DNA from: DMER64 sp964600385
Lineage (GTDB): Bacteria; Bacteroidota; Bacteroidia; Bacteroidales; UBA932
Assembly (NCBI GenBank): GCA_964600385.1
Contig: CAZRJC010000008.1
Location: 1-64,000, forward strand
Direction: 5' to 3'
Length of the DNA: 64,000 nucleotides
Shown here piece by piece: positions 43,501 through 52,204 of the stretch. The notes under the pieces are model-generated. The model made no database searches. It worked only from the letters and a program-made list of their open reading frames with translations, and was not told the DNA's origin. Position 1 is the stretch's first letter, and each line of letters opens with the position of its first letter. Made by a program: the position numbers and the translations under genes.

Positions 43501-44520
43501 ATGTTACCAAAGGTTGCCATAGTAATCCTTAACTGGAACGGCAAACATTTTCTGGAACGGTTTCTCCAGCTCCTGATAAGCAGAACCCCTGAAGAATACG
43601 CACAGATCATAGTGGCCGATAACGGGTCTGCAGACGGATCTGTTGAATACCTCCATAACCATTTCCCGGATCTGCGGTTGATTGTTCTTCCGGAAAACAG
43701 CGGTTATACCGGAGGATACAACCGGGCTCTCGGCCAGATTGAAGCACAGTATTATGTGTTACTGAATTCAGATGTGGAGGTTCTGGAAGGATGGCTCCCC
43801 CCTCTTGTCCGTGCCATGGACAGTCACCAGGAAATCGGAGTCTGCATGCCCAAGATTCTTTCCTGGACCAAACCTTCTCATTTTGAATATGCCGGCGCGT
43901 CCGGAGGCTTTATTGACCGGTACGGATTCCCGTTCTGCCGCGGAAGAATCCTGTCCCATATTGAGGAAGACAAGGGACAATACGATAATCCGGTACCTGT
44001 ATTCTGGGCAAGCGGAACCTGCATGATGGTCAGGTCAGAATTATATCACCGGTTAGGCGGGCTGGACAATGCTTTCTTTGCCCATATGGAAGAAATTGAT
44101 TTTTGCTGGCGTGTCCATTGGGCCGGTTCCCAGGTATGGGTGATCCCGCAATCCGCTATTCTTCACGTAGGTGGAGGGACACTTCCCAACAACTCGCCAA
44201 GAAAACTTTTTCTCAACTACAGGAACAACCTGTACATGCTATATAAGAACCTGCCCAACCGCAAAGTGGTGCCGCTTTTCGTACTGCGATCCTGTCTGGA
44301 CTACATGACGGCTGTGGCGTATTTCATTCAGGGAAAAGTCTCGTTCTCGGCCTCGGTTTTCAAAGCTCACAGAGCGTTCTGGAAAGGACGCGGGCAATTG
44401 ACACGGGTACCTTCCCGCGATCAGCATAAAATGCCCCGCGGAATTTACAGAGGCAGCATTGTATTCAGATTTTTCCTTTCTTTCAGTCGACCTGTTTTCA
44501 GCACACTCCGCTGGAAATAA
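43501..44520 (+). CDS. Family 2 glycosyltransferase (rhamnosyl/galactofuranosyl-transferase-like)
   Basis: The 339-aa protein starts at the ATG at 43501 (MLPKVAIVILNWNGKHFLERFL). The GT2 fold shows VADNGSADGS (nucleotide-binding Asp), NSGYTGGYNRAL, LLNSDVEVLEGWL (DxD-type metal site) and the acceptor-side HMEEIDFCWRVHWAG (catalytic-base ED motif). This subgroup adds rhamnose or galactofuranose to surface glycans. Its acceptor is unknown. The C-terminal 80 residues contain amphipathic helices (LFLNYRNNLYMLYKNLP) that may touch the membrane. It overlaps murF by 23 bp. Confidence 0.9.
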   Translation: MLPKVAIVILNWNGKHFLERFLQLLISRTPEEYAQIIVADNGSADGSVEYLHNHFPDLRLIVLPENSGYTGGYNRALGQIEAQYYVLLNSDVEVLEGWLPPLVRAMDSHQEIGVCMPKILSWTKPSHFEYAGASGGFIDRYGFPFCRGRILSHIEEDKGQYDNPVPVFWASGTCMMVRSELYHRLGGLDNAFFAHMEEIDFCWRVHWAGSQVWVIPQSAILHVGGGTLPNNSPRKLFLNYRNNLYMLYKNLPNRKVVPLFVLRSCLDYMTAVAYFIQGKVSFSASVFKAHRAFWKGRGQLTRVPSRDQHKMPRGIYRGSIVFRFFLSFSRPVFSTLRWK

Positions 44521-45778
44521 TCTTCGTCAGATGAATCCCGTTTGATCCTTTTATAAGCGTGGTCGTTTGTCTGAGAGGGTGCTCCCGGAGGTGTTCAATC
44601 AATGATTCCACGTTGGGGAAACTCAAACCGGGAGCTCTCAGTTGCTCAACCGCTTTTGTAAACCAGTGCCCTACCCAGAAAACCTGTTGGACCGGCATGT
44701 CACGGACGTATTCTACAATCTTCAAATGCTCCTGCAGACTGGCATCACCCAGCTCCCTCATATCACCTAGAATCAGGCATTTATTGATAGCTTCAAGTTT
44801 TTTGAAATCTTCCAGCGATGCGGCCATACTGGTAGGATTCGCATTGTAGGCATCCACCACAAGTGCGTTATCAGGAGTTTCCATCCATTGTGACCGATTA
44901 TTGCTGGGTATGTAGGCAGCAATGGCGGCAGCGGCGTTTTCCCGTTCTATACCGAATATCTCGCCACAGGCCAGTGCTGCCAGGACATTATTCACATTGA
45001 AACTGCCAATCAATTGAGTTTGAATGAGGGGATAGCCTTCAATCTCCAGGAAAAGAGCCCCGTTCACCGTCCCTGTCTTTACCTTTTGGGTGGTGGCACC
45101 GTATGGGTACAACTGATCGGGAGAAGCATGACGTGCGCCGAGCATTTCTACAAGAACGGGATCGTCTTGATTATATACTACATTGCCCTTGTGCGACAGA
45201 ACAAAATCATAAAGAGCCCCCTTACATGCCATAACTCCTTCTACGTTCCCGAACCCCTCGAGATGTGCTTTACCAATATTGGTTATCAGCCCGACGCCCG
45301 GCCTCACAATAGACGTCAGCTCTTCTATTTCACCCGGATGGCTTGCCCCCATTTCAAAAAGACCTATCTGGGTCTCGCGGTTCATTTGGAGAATACTCAG
45401 AGGCACGCCAATATGATTATTAAGATTCCCCTGCGTGGCCGTAACCCGGTATTGGGTAGCCAAAACAGCATAAATCAGCTCTTTTGTAGTGGTTTTCCCA
45501 TTAGTTCCCGTGAGCCCGATTATGGGGATTTTCCTGGAACACCGGTGTAAAAAAGCCAATTCCTGAAGGGCTTTAAGAACATCCGGAACATTCACGAACT
45601 GCGGATGCACAAGTCCCGGTCTGTCTACCACGGCATAAGCGGCTCCTTTTTCAAGTGCCTCAAATGCAAAATCATTCGCGTCAAAAGTATCCCCCTTAAG
45701 GGCGAAAAACAAACACCCTTTTTCTATTTTTCTTGTATCGGAACAAACCGTTGGATGTGTCTGAAATAACGAGTACAT
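44498..45778 (-). CDS. murF: UDP-N-acetylmuramoyl-tripeptide--D-alanyl-D-alanine ligase
   Basis: The 426-aa cytoplasmic ligase adds D-Ala-D-Ala to UDP-MurNAc-tripeptide, the last soluble precursor step of peptidoglycan. The start is the ATG at 45778 (MYSLFQTHPTVCSDTRKIEKGCLFFALKG, with the CSDTR motif of MurF). The ATP loop is GLTGTNGKTTTKEL. FEMGASHPGEIEEL, LITNIGKAHLEGFG, DAYNANPTSM and LILGDMRELG follow in the usual order. TAACTTCG (45784-45791, one mismatch) lies 5 nt before the ATG. Confidence 0.96.
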   Translation of the reverse strand: MYSLFQTHPTVCSDTRKIEKGCLFFALKGDTFDANDFAFEALEKGAAYAVVDRPGLVHPQFVNVPDVLKALQELAFLHRCSRKIPIIGLTGTNGKTTTKELIYAVLATQYRVTATQGNLNNHIGVPLSILQMNRETQIGLFEMGASHPGEIEELTSIVRPGVGLITNIGKAHLEGFGNVEGVMACKGALYDFVLSHKGNVVYNQDDPVLVEMLGARHASPDQLYPYGATTQKVKTGTVNGALFLEIEGYPLIQTQLIGSFNVNNVLAALACGEIFGIERENAAAAIAAYIPSNNRSQWMETPDNALVVDAYNANPTSMAASLEDFKKLEAINKCLILGDMRELGDASLQEHLKIVEYVRDMPVQQVFWVGHWFTKAVEQLRAPGLSFPNVESLIEHLREHPLRQTTTLIKGSNGIHLTKIISSGVC

Positions 45779-45783
45779 AAGTA

Positions 45784-45810
45784 CGAAGTTAGTAAAAATT
45801 GCTTCCTTTG
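45784..45810. promoter_or_regulatory. Candidate divergent promoters, murF and ThrE pair
   Basis: A minus-strand TAACTTCG (45784-45791) lies 5 nt from the murF ATG. A plus-strand TTCCTTTG (45803-45810) lies 22 nt before the exporter ATG. Each differs from TAnnTTTG at one position, so confidence is lower than for the other pairs. Confidence 0.5.
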
Positions 45811-45832
45811 TATCAGTAATTGCTCTCCTCAA

Positions 45833-46612
45833 ATGAAATCTCAAGAAGAACTAAAAGAGACAGCCGATTTTATTTGCGAATACGCAACCCTTCTGATGGG
45901 CTCGGGGGTACACACCTCCAGAGTTACCCGCAATTCGGCAAGACTGGCCGAAGCGCTGGGAGTCGAGGCGGAACTTACTCTTTTTCAGACATCTATCATC
46001 CTTACAATAAAAGATAAAAGTGGCCGGCTGGATTACAGTGAAACCATTAACGTGCGGGAGCATCCGGTCAGTTTTGAGATCAATTCAGATCTCAGTGCGC
46101 TGAGCTGGGAAGCTTTTGACAACCACCTTACCCTTGCCGAGGTAAAAGAAAAGTATGCCCGTCTTATTGCCAAACCAACAATGAATAAATGGCTTGTAAG
46201 AATTCTTATAAGCCTTGGGAATGCCTCTTTCTGTAAATTATTCGGCGGAAACTGGATAGCCATGGTAATGGTCTTCGCAGCCACTTTTGCCGGGATAGTT
46301 CTGAAACAGGAAATGCTTCACAGAAAAGTGAATGCATACATTACCAATATCGCATCTGCATTTCTCGCATCCATGATTGCCTCGGCTACCCTGCTTATCG
46401 ATGCTGCGAATGCCGAGGTAGCCATTGGAACAAGCGTCCTTTTCCTCATCCCCGGGGTCCCGCTCCTGAATGGAATAATTGACATTGTTGAAGGACACAC
46501 TCTTACGGGATTTTCCAGGCTCATGAATGCCCTTCTTCTTATACTGTGCCTCTCGGTAGGTCTGTCCTTCACAATCCTTCTTTTCAAAGATTATATACAA
46601 TGGATTGGCTAG
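45833..46612 (+). CDS. ThrE-type threonine/serine exporter, large subunit (YjjP-like)
   Basis: The 259-aa protein corresponds to the N-terminal (DUF1212) half of ThrE. A soluble domain (LKETADFICEYATLLMGSGVHTSRVTRN) is followed by five hydrophobic helices from about residue 120, including FLIPGVPLLNGIIDIVEGHTLTGFSRLMNALL, the family signature. In Corynebacterium both halves form one protein. Here the second half is the next gene, which overlaps by 13 bp. Together they should export threonine, serine or related amino acids. Confidence 0.88.
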   Translation: MKSQEELKETADFICEYATLLMGSGVHTSRVTRNSARLAEALGVEAELTLFQTSIILTIKDKSGRLDYSETINVREHPVSFEINSDLSALSWEAFDNHLTLAEVKEKYARLIAKPTMNKWLVRILISLGNASFCKLFGGNWIAMVMVFAATFAGIVLKQEMLHRKVNAYITNIASAFLASMIASATLLIDAANAEVAIGTSVLFLIPGVPLLNGIIDIVEGHTLTGFSRLMNALLLILCLSVGLSFTILLFKDYIQWIG

Positions 46613-47094
46613 ATATATTAAGGGATGGATTCTTTGCGGCTATTGCCGCTATCGGGTTTGGTGTTGTCTCCCGCCCTCCGCTGAGGGCATTGCCTTCCAT
46701 TGCCCTGCTCGCCGCCATGGGACATGCCACCCGGTTTTGTCTGATGAAGTATGTTCAATTGGATATTGCCACCGCGTCCTTTTTTGGTTCGCTAGTGATT
46801 GGGCTGGGCAGTCTTTACCTGGGCAGCAAACAGAAATGTCCCAATACCGTTCTTTTTATTCCGGCTCTTTTGCCGATGATTCCGGGGATGTATGCATACA
46901 GAACCGTATTCTCCCTGCTGAGTTTTCTTAATAACCTGTCCGATCTGGCCCTGAGAAGTGAATATATGATGAGTATGTTCTACAATGGACTCATCACCTG
47001 CAGTGTGGTTTTCATGCTGGCTGCGGGAGCATCGGTCCCGATTTTCCTTTTTTCTGCAAAATCCTATTCGCTGACCCGACCCGGTAAATCCTGA
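46600..47094 (+). CDS. ThrE-type exporter, small subunit (YjjB-like)
   Basis: The 164-aa membrane protein starts at the ATG at 46600 (MDWLDILRDGFFAAIAAIGFGVV), inside the end of the larger subunit gene. It has about five helices and the family's C-terminal motif VLFIPALLPMIPGMYAYRTV. The 13-bp overlap indicates co-translation of the two subunits. Its own 3' end overlaps the convergent dut by 31 bp. Confidence 0.88.
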   Translation: MDWLDILRDGFFAAIAAIGFGVVSRPPLRALPSIALLAAMGHATRFCLMKYVQLDIATASFFGSLVIGLGSLYLGSKQKCPNTVLFIPALLPMIPGMYAYRTVFSLLSFLNNLSDLALRSEYMMSMFYNGLITCSVVFMLAAGASVPIFLFSAKSYSLTRPGKS

Positions 47095-47522
47095 GTGCCT
47101 GTAGACCCAAAACCTCCTGCACCTCTTTCAGTGGCATCCAGCACCTGTGCTTCTTCCCATTCCACACGGGTAAACGCGGCAACAATCATCTGGGCTATCC
47201 GTTCTCCCGGTTCAATGGTAACCGGTTGGTCAGAAATATTTACAAGAATGATTTTCACCTCCCCGCGGTAATCGGCATCTATGGTACCCGGACTGTTCAG
47301 AACTCCGATGCCCTTTTTACTGGCCATGCCGCTGCGCGGACGTATCTGGGCCTCATAGCCCGGGGGCAACGCAATGAATATCCCGGTGGGAACAAGAACC
47401 CTTTCAAGGGGTTTGATAATTAATGCCGAGTCTACATTCGCCCGCATGTCCATCCCGGCCGATAACAGGGTGGCATAGGACGGAAGAGGGTATGGTGAAT
47501 GATTTACAATTTTAACCTTCAT
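47064..47522 (-). CDS. dut: dUTP diphosphatase
   Basis: The 152-aa trimeric dUTPase hydrolyses dUTP to dUMP. All five motifs are present: AGMDMRAN (1), RPRSGMASKKG (2), GTIDADYRGEVKIILVN (3), PGERIAQMIV (4) and the C-terminal P-loop-like RGAGGFGSTG (5). It keeps uracil out of DNA and supplies dUMP for thymidylate. TACCTTTG (47528-47535) lies 5 nt before the ATG, so the mRNA is probably leaderless. Confidence 0.96.
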   Translation of the reverse strand: MKVKIVNHSPYPLPSYATLLSAGMDMRANVDSALIIKPLERVLVPTGIFIALPPGYEAQIRPRSGMASKKGIGVLNSPGTIDADYRGEVKIILVNISDQPVTIEPGERIAQMIVAAFTRVEWEEAQVLDATERGAGGFGSTGTQDLPGRVSE

Positions 47523-47527
47523 GTCTG

Positions 47528-47560
47528 CAAAGGTACATAAAATAAAAAACCGTAACTTTG
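47528..47560. promoter_or_regulatory. Face-to-face promoters, dut and cyclophilin
   Basis: A minus-strand TACCTTTG (47528-47535) lies 5 nt from the dut ATG. A plus-strand TAACTTTG (47553-47560) lies 18 nt from the cyclophilin ATG. The boxes are 17 bp apart. Confidence 0.7.
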
Positions 47561-47578
47561 TTTAAAATCTATTGTTAT

Positions 47579-48259
47579 ATGAAAAACAAAATTCTTATCC
47601 TTTTTTTTATGAGCGCAATTTTTTTCGGATCATGCCAAAACAACAAGAAATCCAAAGCATCTGACGAGCCCGTTCAGCCGTCTGTGACTGAGACCGGGGC
47701 TGCCACCCAGGCACCCGCCCTGGCATTCGATCCCACTTCTCTTCCCGAGGAGCCCGTTTTTGAATTGAAAACCTCGGAAGGCACCATGGTGATCAAACTT
47801 TACAAAGACACTCCCCAACACCGGGATAACTTTGTAAAACTCGCCTCGGAACGTTTTTATGACAACCTTCTTTTCCACAGGGTGATCAAAGGATTCATGA
47901 TCCAGTGCGGCGACCCCGAATCCCGTGGCGCAGAACCCAATAAGCGTCTTGGATCAGGTGGCCCCGGCTATACCGTTCCTGCCGAATTCGTAGCCACACT
48001 CAAGCATAAGAAAGGTGCCATTGCCGCTGCACGCACGGGTGATAGTGTAAATCCCCAGAAAGCTTCATCGGGATCCCAGTTCTACATTGTCCAGAATGAA
48101 GAAACCTGCCGCCAGCTCGATGGCAGCTACACTGTATTCGGGGAAGTGATCCAGGGGATCGAGGTTATTGACAAGATTGCCGCTACTGTAACCGGAGCTG
48201 CCGACCGTCCTGTAAAAGATATACGTATTATCAGCCTGTTACCCGTTCAGGCAGAATAA
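47579..48259 (+). CDS. Cyclophilin-type peptidyl-prolyl isomerase lipoprotein
   Basis: The 226-aa lipoprotein has a signal ending IFFGSC and a Ser/Pro/Thr-rich linker. Its cyclophilin domain begins at FELKTSEGTMVIKLYKDTP. Active-site features are NLLFHRVIKGFMIQCGDP (catalytic Arg and Phe/Met), GSQFYIVQN and LDGSYTVFGEVIQGIEVIDKI. It assists folding of envelope proteins and is probably anchored in the envelope through its lipid. The DD-carboxypeptidase gene follows after 44 bp on the same strand. Confidence 0.93.
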   Translation: MKNKILILFFMSAIFFGSCQNNKKSKASDEPVQPSVTETGAATQAPALAFDPTSLPEEPVFELKTSEGTMVIKLYKDTPQHRDNFVKLASERFYDNLLFHRVIKGFMIQCGDPESRGAEPNKRLGSGGPGYTVPAEFVATLKHKKGAIAAARTGDSVNPQKASSGSQFYIVQNEETCRQLDGSYTVFGEVIQGIEVIDKIAATVTGAADRPVKDIRIISLLPVQAE

Positions 48260-48303
48260 ACTAACTAATTGATACATAATGTGCCGAGGGGAATCTTAAG
48301 GTA

Positions 48304-49173
48304 TTGAAAAAACTATTCTATATACCTGTTTTGCTGTTGTTATACGGCCTTATTGCCTGTGAAAAACAGCAAGTTCCAATCATTACCCCCAAGCCTGGCA
48401 CCGTATCGCTTTCGTTAAGTTGCCAGGGTGCAACTGTCATCGATTACGAAACCGGCACGGAACTCTACGGAATGAGTTCTACCTATCCCCTGGTACCGGC
48501 CAGCATGACCAAGGTAATGACCATGTATATTGTGTTTGATCGCATTGATAAGGGATTCCTTACAATTAATACAAAAATACCCGTGAGTGAATACGCCGCA
48601 AAACGCTCAGTCAATCCCGGAGAGTCAAACGTACCGTTAAACGAAACGGAGACATACTCCATAGATGAACTCATCGCCGCCTTGTGTGTGGTATCCGGGA
48701 ATGCCTGTGCTGTTGCCCTGGGAGAATTTCTTTCCGGCGGAACCGAATCCGATTTCGCCGGAATTATGAATCATTACGCAGATTCTTTACAATTAACCGC
48801 ACATTACACCGATGCATCGGGCCTGTCGGACGGGAATTCCATTTCTCCCGAATCAATGGCCCTTCTGACAAGGGATTTTATACGACGCTTTCCTGTAATC
48901 CTCAGCTATTCATCCATGAGCAGTCTGAACTTCAGAGGAATTAACTATTCCGCCACAAACGGACTTTTACCAGGAAAAACTTATGCCTATGGCGGATGCG
49001 ACGGATTTAAAACCGGGTTTACCAATGCAGCCGGCTCGTGTATTACCGCAACGGCACAATTGGGAGGGAAACGGGTCATTGCCGTAGTGATGAAAGCCCC
49101 CACCTCGGTACTTCGCTACCGCGATGCGGCAACTCTTATGGATTATGGCTTAACCGCCCTCCTGAATCAATAA
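48304..49173 (+). CDS. D-alanyl-D-alanine carboxypeptidase (S11, PBP5/6-like) lipoprotein
   Basis: The 289-aa enzyme trims the terminal D-Ala of murein pentapeptides. The penicillin-binding motifs are PASMTK (Ser67, Lys70), SGN (131-133) and KTG in DGFKTGFTNAAGSC. The N-terminal signal (MKKLFYIPVLLLLYGLIAC) begins at a TTG codon (48304-48306). No upstream ATG keeps the frame, and this start gives a perfect lipoprotein signal, so the TTG is used. It lacks the extra C-terminal domain and amphipathic anchor of E. coli PBP5; the lipid would replace that anchor. Confidence 0.92.
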   Translation: MKKLFYIPVLLLLYGLIACEKQQVPIITPKPGTVSLSLSCQGATVIDYETGTELYGMSSTYPLVPASMTKVMTMYIVFDRIDKGFLTINTKIPVSEYAAKRSVNPGESNVPLNETETYSIDELIAALCVVSGNACAVALGEFLSGGTESDFAGIMNHYADSLQLTAHYTDASGLSDGNSISPESMALLTRDFIRRFPVILSYSSMSSLNFRGINYSATNGLLPGKTYAYGGCDGFKTGFTNAAGSCITATAQLGGKRVIAVVMKAPTSVLRYRDAATLMDYGLTALLNQ

Positions 49174-49176
49174 CAA

Positions 49177-49425
49177 TCAGGGATTCATCCAGTCTGTAAA
49201 CCGGCAGTCGAGAATGCGTCTTATGGCTTCCGAGGCTTCTTTGGCAGCCGTATGAGCTCCGAACTCCATGCATTTGGCATAGGCATTCAATGCATCGCCC
49301 CATCTTTCTGTGCTACGGTACAGTCCTCCCAATTTATACCAGGCCCGCTGTTCCCGCTTTCCTTCATCGGTAGCGACAAACTCTTCGAGTTCCTCAATAG
49401 TGTTCAGATAATCTATTCTTTCCAT
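49177..49425 (-). CDS. Small TPR-like protein at the end of the Rnf operon
   Basis: The 82-aa soluble protein has helix pairs of the tetratricopeptide/Sel1 kind (RAWYKLGGLYRSTERWGDALNAYAKCMEFG). Its ATG overlaps the rnfA stop by one base, so it is translated with the Rnf complex. The function is unknown; a role in assembly or stability is only a guess. It converges with the carboxypeptidase gene, 3 bp separating the stops. Confidence 0.72.
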   Translation of the reverse strand: MERIDYLNTIEELEEFVATDEGKREQRAWYKLGGLYRSTERWGDALNAYAKCMEFGAHTAAKEASEAIRRILDCRFTDWMNP

Positions 49426-50024
49426 TATACAATTCCTGAAAATCCCATAAAAGCCATGGCAAGGATACCGGCTGTAATCAGCGCAATAGGAACGCCTTTG
49501 AAAGGCTTGGGAACGCCCTGAAGATCCATCTGCTCCCTCAAGCCGGCAAAAATAATAAGGGCAAGGGCAAAGCCCAATGCCATTGCGGCAGTATATACAA
49601 CAGCCTGCGGCAGATTAAGCATGGCCGGTATTCCACCAAAAGTAAACTCTTTAGTCACTACCAGAATGGCAACCCCCAAAACAGCACAGTTGGTTGTGAT
49701 AAGCGGAAGAAAAATGCCGAGTGCCTGATAGAGTGCTGGAGAAATTTTCTTCAGAATGATCTCCACCATTTGAACCAAAGCCGCAATAACCAGAATAAAG
49801 GTAACCGTCTGCATGAATTCAATATGGAGCGGCACCAGCAGATATTGTTGCACAAGGTAGGTCATAAGTGTTGCCAGCGTCATAACAAATACAACGGCGG
49901 CTCCCATTCCCATGGCAGTGGACACCTTATTGGAAACACCCAAAAAGGGACACACACCCAGGAACTGTGTCAAAACAATATTATTAACAAAAACGGCAGA
50001 AATGATAATGATTACGTATTCCAT
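49425..50024 (-). CDS. rnfA: Rnf complex subunit A
   Basis: The 199-aa integral membrane protein has six helices. The half motifs NNIVLTQFLGVCPFLGVSNKV and TTNCAVLGVAILV are typical of RnfA/NqrE; the Cys in each ligates the membrane-embedded iron-sulfur centre that joins RnfA and RnfE. It conducts electrons across the membrane in the ferredoxin:NAD+ oxidoreductase. It lies 3 bp after rnfE. Confidence 0.95.
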   Translation of the reverse strand: MEYVIIIISAVFVNNIVLTQFLGVCPFLGVSNKVSTAMGMGAAVVFVMTLATLMTYLVQQYLLVPLHIEFMQTVTFILVIAALVQMVEIILKKISPALYQALGIFLPLITTNCAVLGVAILVVTKEFTFGGIPAMLNLPQAVVYTAAMALGFALALIIFAGLREQMDLQGVPKPFKGVPIALITAGILAMAFMGFSGIV

Positions 50025-50027
50025 ATG

Positions 50028-50615
50028 TTATGCCTTTTTTGATTTGATTTTATTAAACAGTACCATAAGGTAACCCAGTACAATGAAAGCACCGGGGGCC
50101 AGAATAAAGATAAGCATCCCGTCTCCGGCTATGATCTTTTGCCCGAAGAACGACCCCGAGCCCAATAATTCACGCACGGCCCCAAGCACAGTCAGAGAAA
50201 GGGTAAATCCCAATCCAATGCCCAGCCCGTCAAGGAATGAATCTAATACAGAATTCTTGCTGGCATAAGCCTCGGCCCTGCCCAGCACAATACAGTTTAC
50301 CACAATGAGCGGAATGAAAAGGCCCAGCGTTTCGTACAACGAAGGCACGTAAGCCTGCATCACCAACTGCACAACTGTCACAAAAACCGCAATGACTACA
50401 ACATATGCAGGGATGCGGACTTTTTCAGGAATCAGTCTTGCCATGGATGATATTACCATATTGGAGAGCATCAGTACAAAAGTAGTAGCCAGCCCCATAC
50501 CCATACCGTTTAATGCAGAGGTGGTAGTCCCCAGTGTGGGACACATTCCCAGCACCAGAACAAACGTGGGATTTTCCTTGATTATACCCTTAAGGATAAG
50601 CCTTATTTTATTCAT
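50028..50615 (-). CDS. rnfE: Rnf complex subunit E
   Basis: The 195-aa membrane protein is homologous to RnfA, in inverted topology. The start is the ATG at 50615, overlapping the rnfG stop in ATGAATAA, with an AAAAAGGAGG Shine-Dalgarno sequence 5 nt upstream inside rnfG. Motifs NPTFVLVLGMCPTLGTTTSA and IVVNCIVLGRAEAYASKN carry the Cys pair of the shared iron-sulfur site. Confidence 0.95.
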   Translation of the reverse strand: MNKIRLILKGIIKENPTFVLVLGMCPTLGTTTSALNGMGMGLATTFVLMLSNMVISSMARLIPEKVRIPAYVVVIAVFVTVVQLVMQAYVPSLYETLGLFIPLIVVNCIVLGRAEAYASKNSVLDSFLDGLGIGLGFTLSLTVLGAVRELLGSGSFFGQKIIAGDGMLIFILAPGAFIVLGYLMVLFNKIKSKKA

Positions 50616-51198
50616 GGTTCCCTCCTTTTTCCTTTGCATCCATGAAAGCAGAATAGGCAATATCCAGCACATCACAGAATGCACGCGAACTTATTGTTGC
50701 CGCTGTAATGGCATCCACTTCACCACCGTCCTTTTTCACAGACAAAGGGAAAGTGGCCGGATTTTTACCTTCGAACTGGTTGCTGAAAGGACTTTTACGC
50801 GGATCGAGCTTATCTCCGAGACCGGGTGTCTCGGAATGTGAAATAATGGCCGTTTTGAAGATAGTCCCGTCAGACAGGAATCCGACCATTACTTTCAGAG
50901 GGCCTCCGAATCCTTTGGAAGACACGGCTTCGACAGCTGCTCCCACAAATTGTCCTTCCACACTGGCCGGATAGATTTTTACTTTTTTCCCGCTAACCTC
51001 CCATTCATAAGATTCTTCAGCCGGTTTGTTATCGAAGGACGGCAACACCTGCGCAATGGCATTATTTATTTTTTCTTCCTGTGCAGCTGCAATAGGCTCG
51101 TAAGTCAACAGGTATACTCCGCCCATTATGGCAGAGCCCCCAAAGCATATCAGCAGCAGGGAAAAAAGCATGTTTTTGAAGTTCGATTCTTTAGCCAC
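50608..51198 (-). CDS. rnfG: Rnf complex subunit G (covalent flavoprotein)
   Basis: The 196-aa protein has one N-terminal membrane helix and a periplasmic FMN domain. The flavinylation motif reads DAITAATISS; the Thr that carries phosphoester-linked FMN is kept, although the usual SGAT is TAAT. GFGGPLKVMVG and SETPGLGDKL are typical RnfG strands. The start is a GTG at 51196-51198 overlapping the rnfD stop by 8 bp. Confidence 0.94.
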   Translation of the reverse strand: MAKESNFKNMLFSLLLICFGGSAIMGGVYLLTYEPIAAAQEEKINNAIAQVLPSFDNKPAEESYEWEVSGKKVKIYPASVEGQFVGAAVEAVSSKGFGGPLKVMVGFLSDGTIFKTAIISHSETPGLGDKLDPRKSPFSNQFEGKNPATFPLSVKKDGGEVDAITAATISSRAFCDVLDIAYSAFMDAKEKGGNHE

Positions 51199-52201
51199 GG
51201 CTCACCTCCTTTTTGTATGCTTTGGGTCTTAAATATTTATTCAGAAGCGGCACAATGGCATTCATCAACAAAATCGCAAAAGACACTCCTTCAGGATACG
51301 ATCCAAAAACCCTTATAAGAATTGTGAGAACACCAATTCCCACGCCATAAACAATCATTCCCCGGACAGACATGGGCGATGTAACATAATCGGTAGCCAT
51401 AAATACGGCCCCAAAAAGCAATCCGCCGGTAAGCAGCTGAAGCACCGGATCTGCGTAATGGAGCGGATCGGCCAGCCAAAGTATCCCGGAGAAAATAAAA
51501 GCAGACAGGATAACGGAAACCGGGATATACGGACGAATAACCTTTCTTGCCAACAGATAAACCAATCCGATCAGAATTGCCAGGGCAGAAGCCTCACCCA
51601 GTGATCCCCCTATCTTGCCAAACAACATTTCCATATAGGAAAAATCGTGCAATTCGCTTATCTGGTCCATGGTTATTCCACTGGCCAGTCCTTCTTTTAT
51701 GATACCCAGGGGAGTAGCTCCCGATACGGCATCGGTCGTGAGAGAGCCCATTTTGAACAATCCACCTTTCACGGCCCAGTTTGTCATTTGAACGGGGAAT
51801 GAAATCAGCAGAAATACACGTCCCACAAGAGCCGGGTTAAACAAATTATGGCCCAGTCCGCCAAATGTCATCTTTGCGACCCCAATGGCAACAACAGCTC
51901 CAATCAGTACCATCCACCAAGGGGAAGAAGCCGGCAGGTTGAGCGCCAGTATCATACCTGTCACCAAGGCAGAGAGGTCCCCCAGCGTAGTTTTCCGGCG
52001 CAGGAGAAAACGGGTGATCAGGTATTCAACGGACACGCAGGTGGCTACAGATACAGACAGAACCAGGAGCGCCTCAAGTCCGGCAAAATAGACACTTACC
52101 AAGACAGAGGGGATAAGGGCTATGATCACATCACGCATCAGCCGCCTGGTGGAGTCCTTACTGTGAAGATGAGGTGCAGGAGAAATAAGTAATTGATCCA
52201 T
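51191..52201 (-). CDS. rnfD: Rnf complex subunit D
   Basis: The 336-aa membrane protein, homologous to NqrB, has the covalent FMN motif SGATPLG in TTDAVSGATPLGIIKEG. The segment GGLGHNLFNPALVGRVFLLISFP is the family signature. It forms the ion-translocating core with RnfA and RnfE. The gene lies 3 bp after rnfC. Confidence 0.95.
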   Translation of the reverse strand: MDQLLISPAPHLHSKDSTRRLMRDVIIALIPSVLVSVYFAGLEALLVLSVSVATCVSVEYLITRFLLRRKTTLGDLSALVTGMILALNLPASSPWWMVLIGAVVAIGVAKMTFGGLGHNLFNPALVGRVFLLISFPVQMTNWAVKGGLFKMGSLTTDAVSGATPLGIIKEGLASGITMDQISELHDFSYMEMLFGKIGGSLGEASALAILIGLVYLLARKVIRPYIPVSVILSAFIFSGILWLADPLHYADPVLQLLTGGLLFGAVFMATDYVTSPMSVRGMIVYGVGIGVLTILIRVFGSYPEGVSFAILLMNAIVPLLNKYLRPKAYKKEVSRG

Positions 52202-52204
52202 AAA

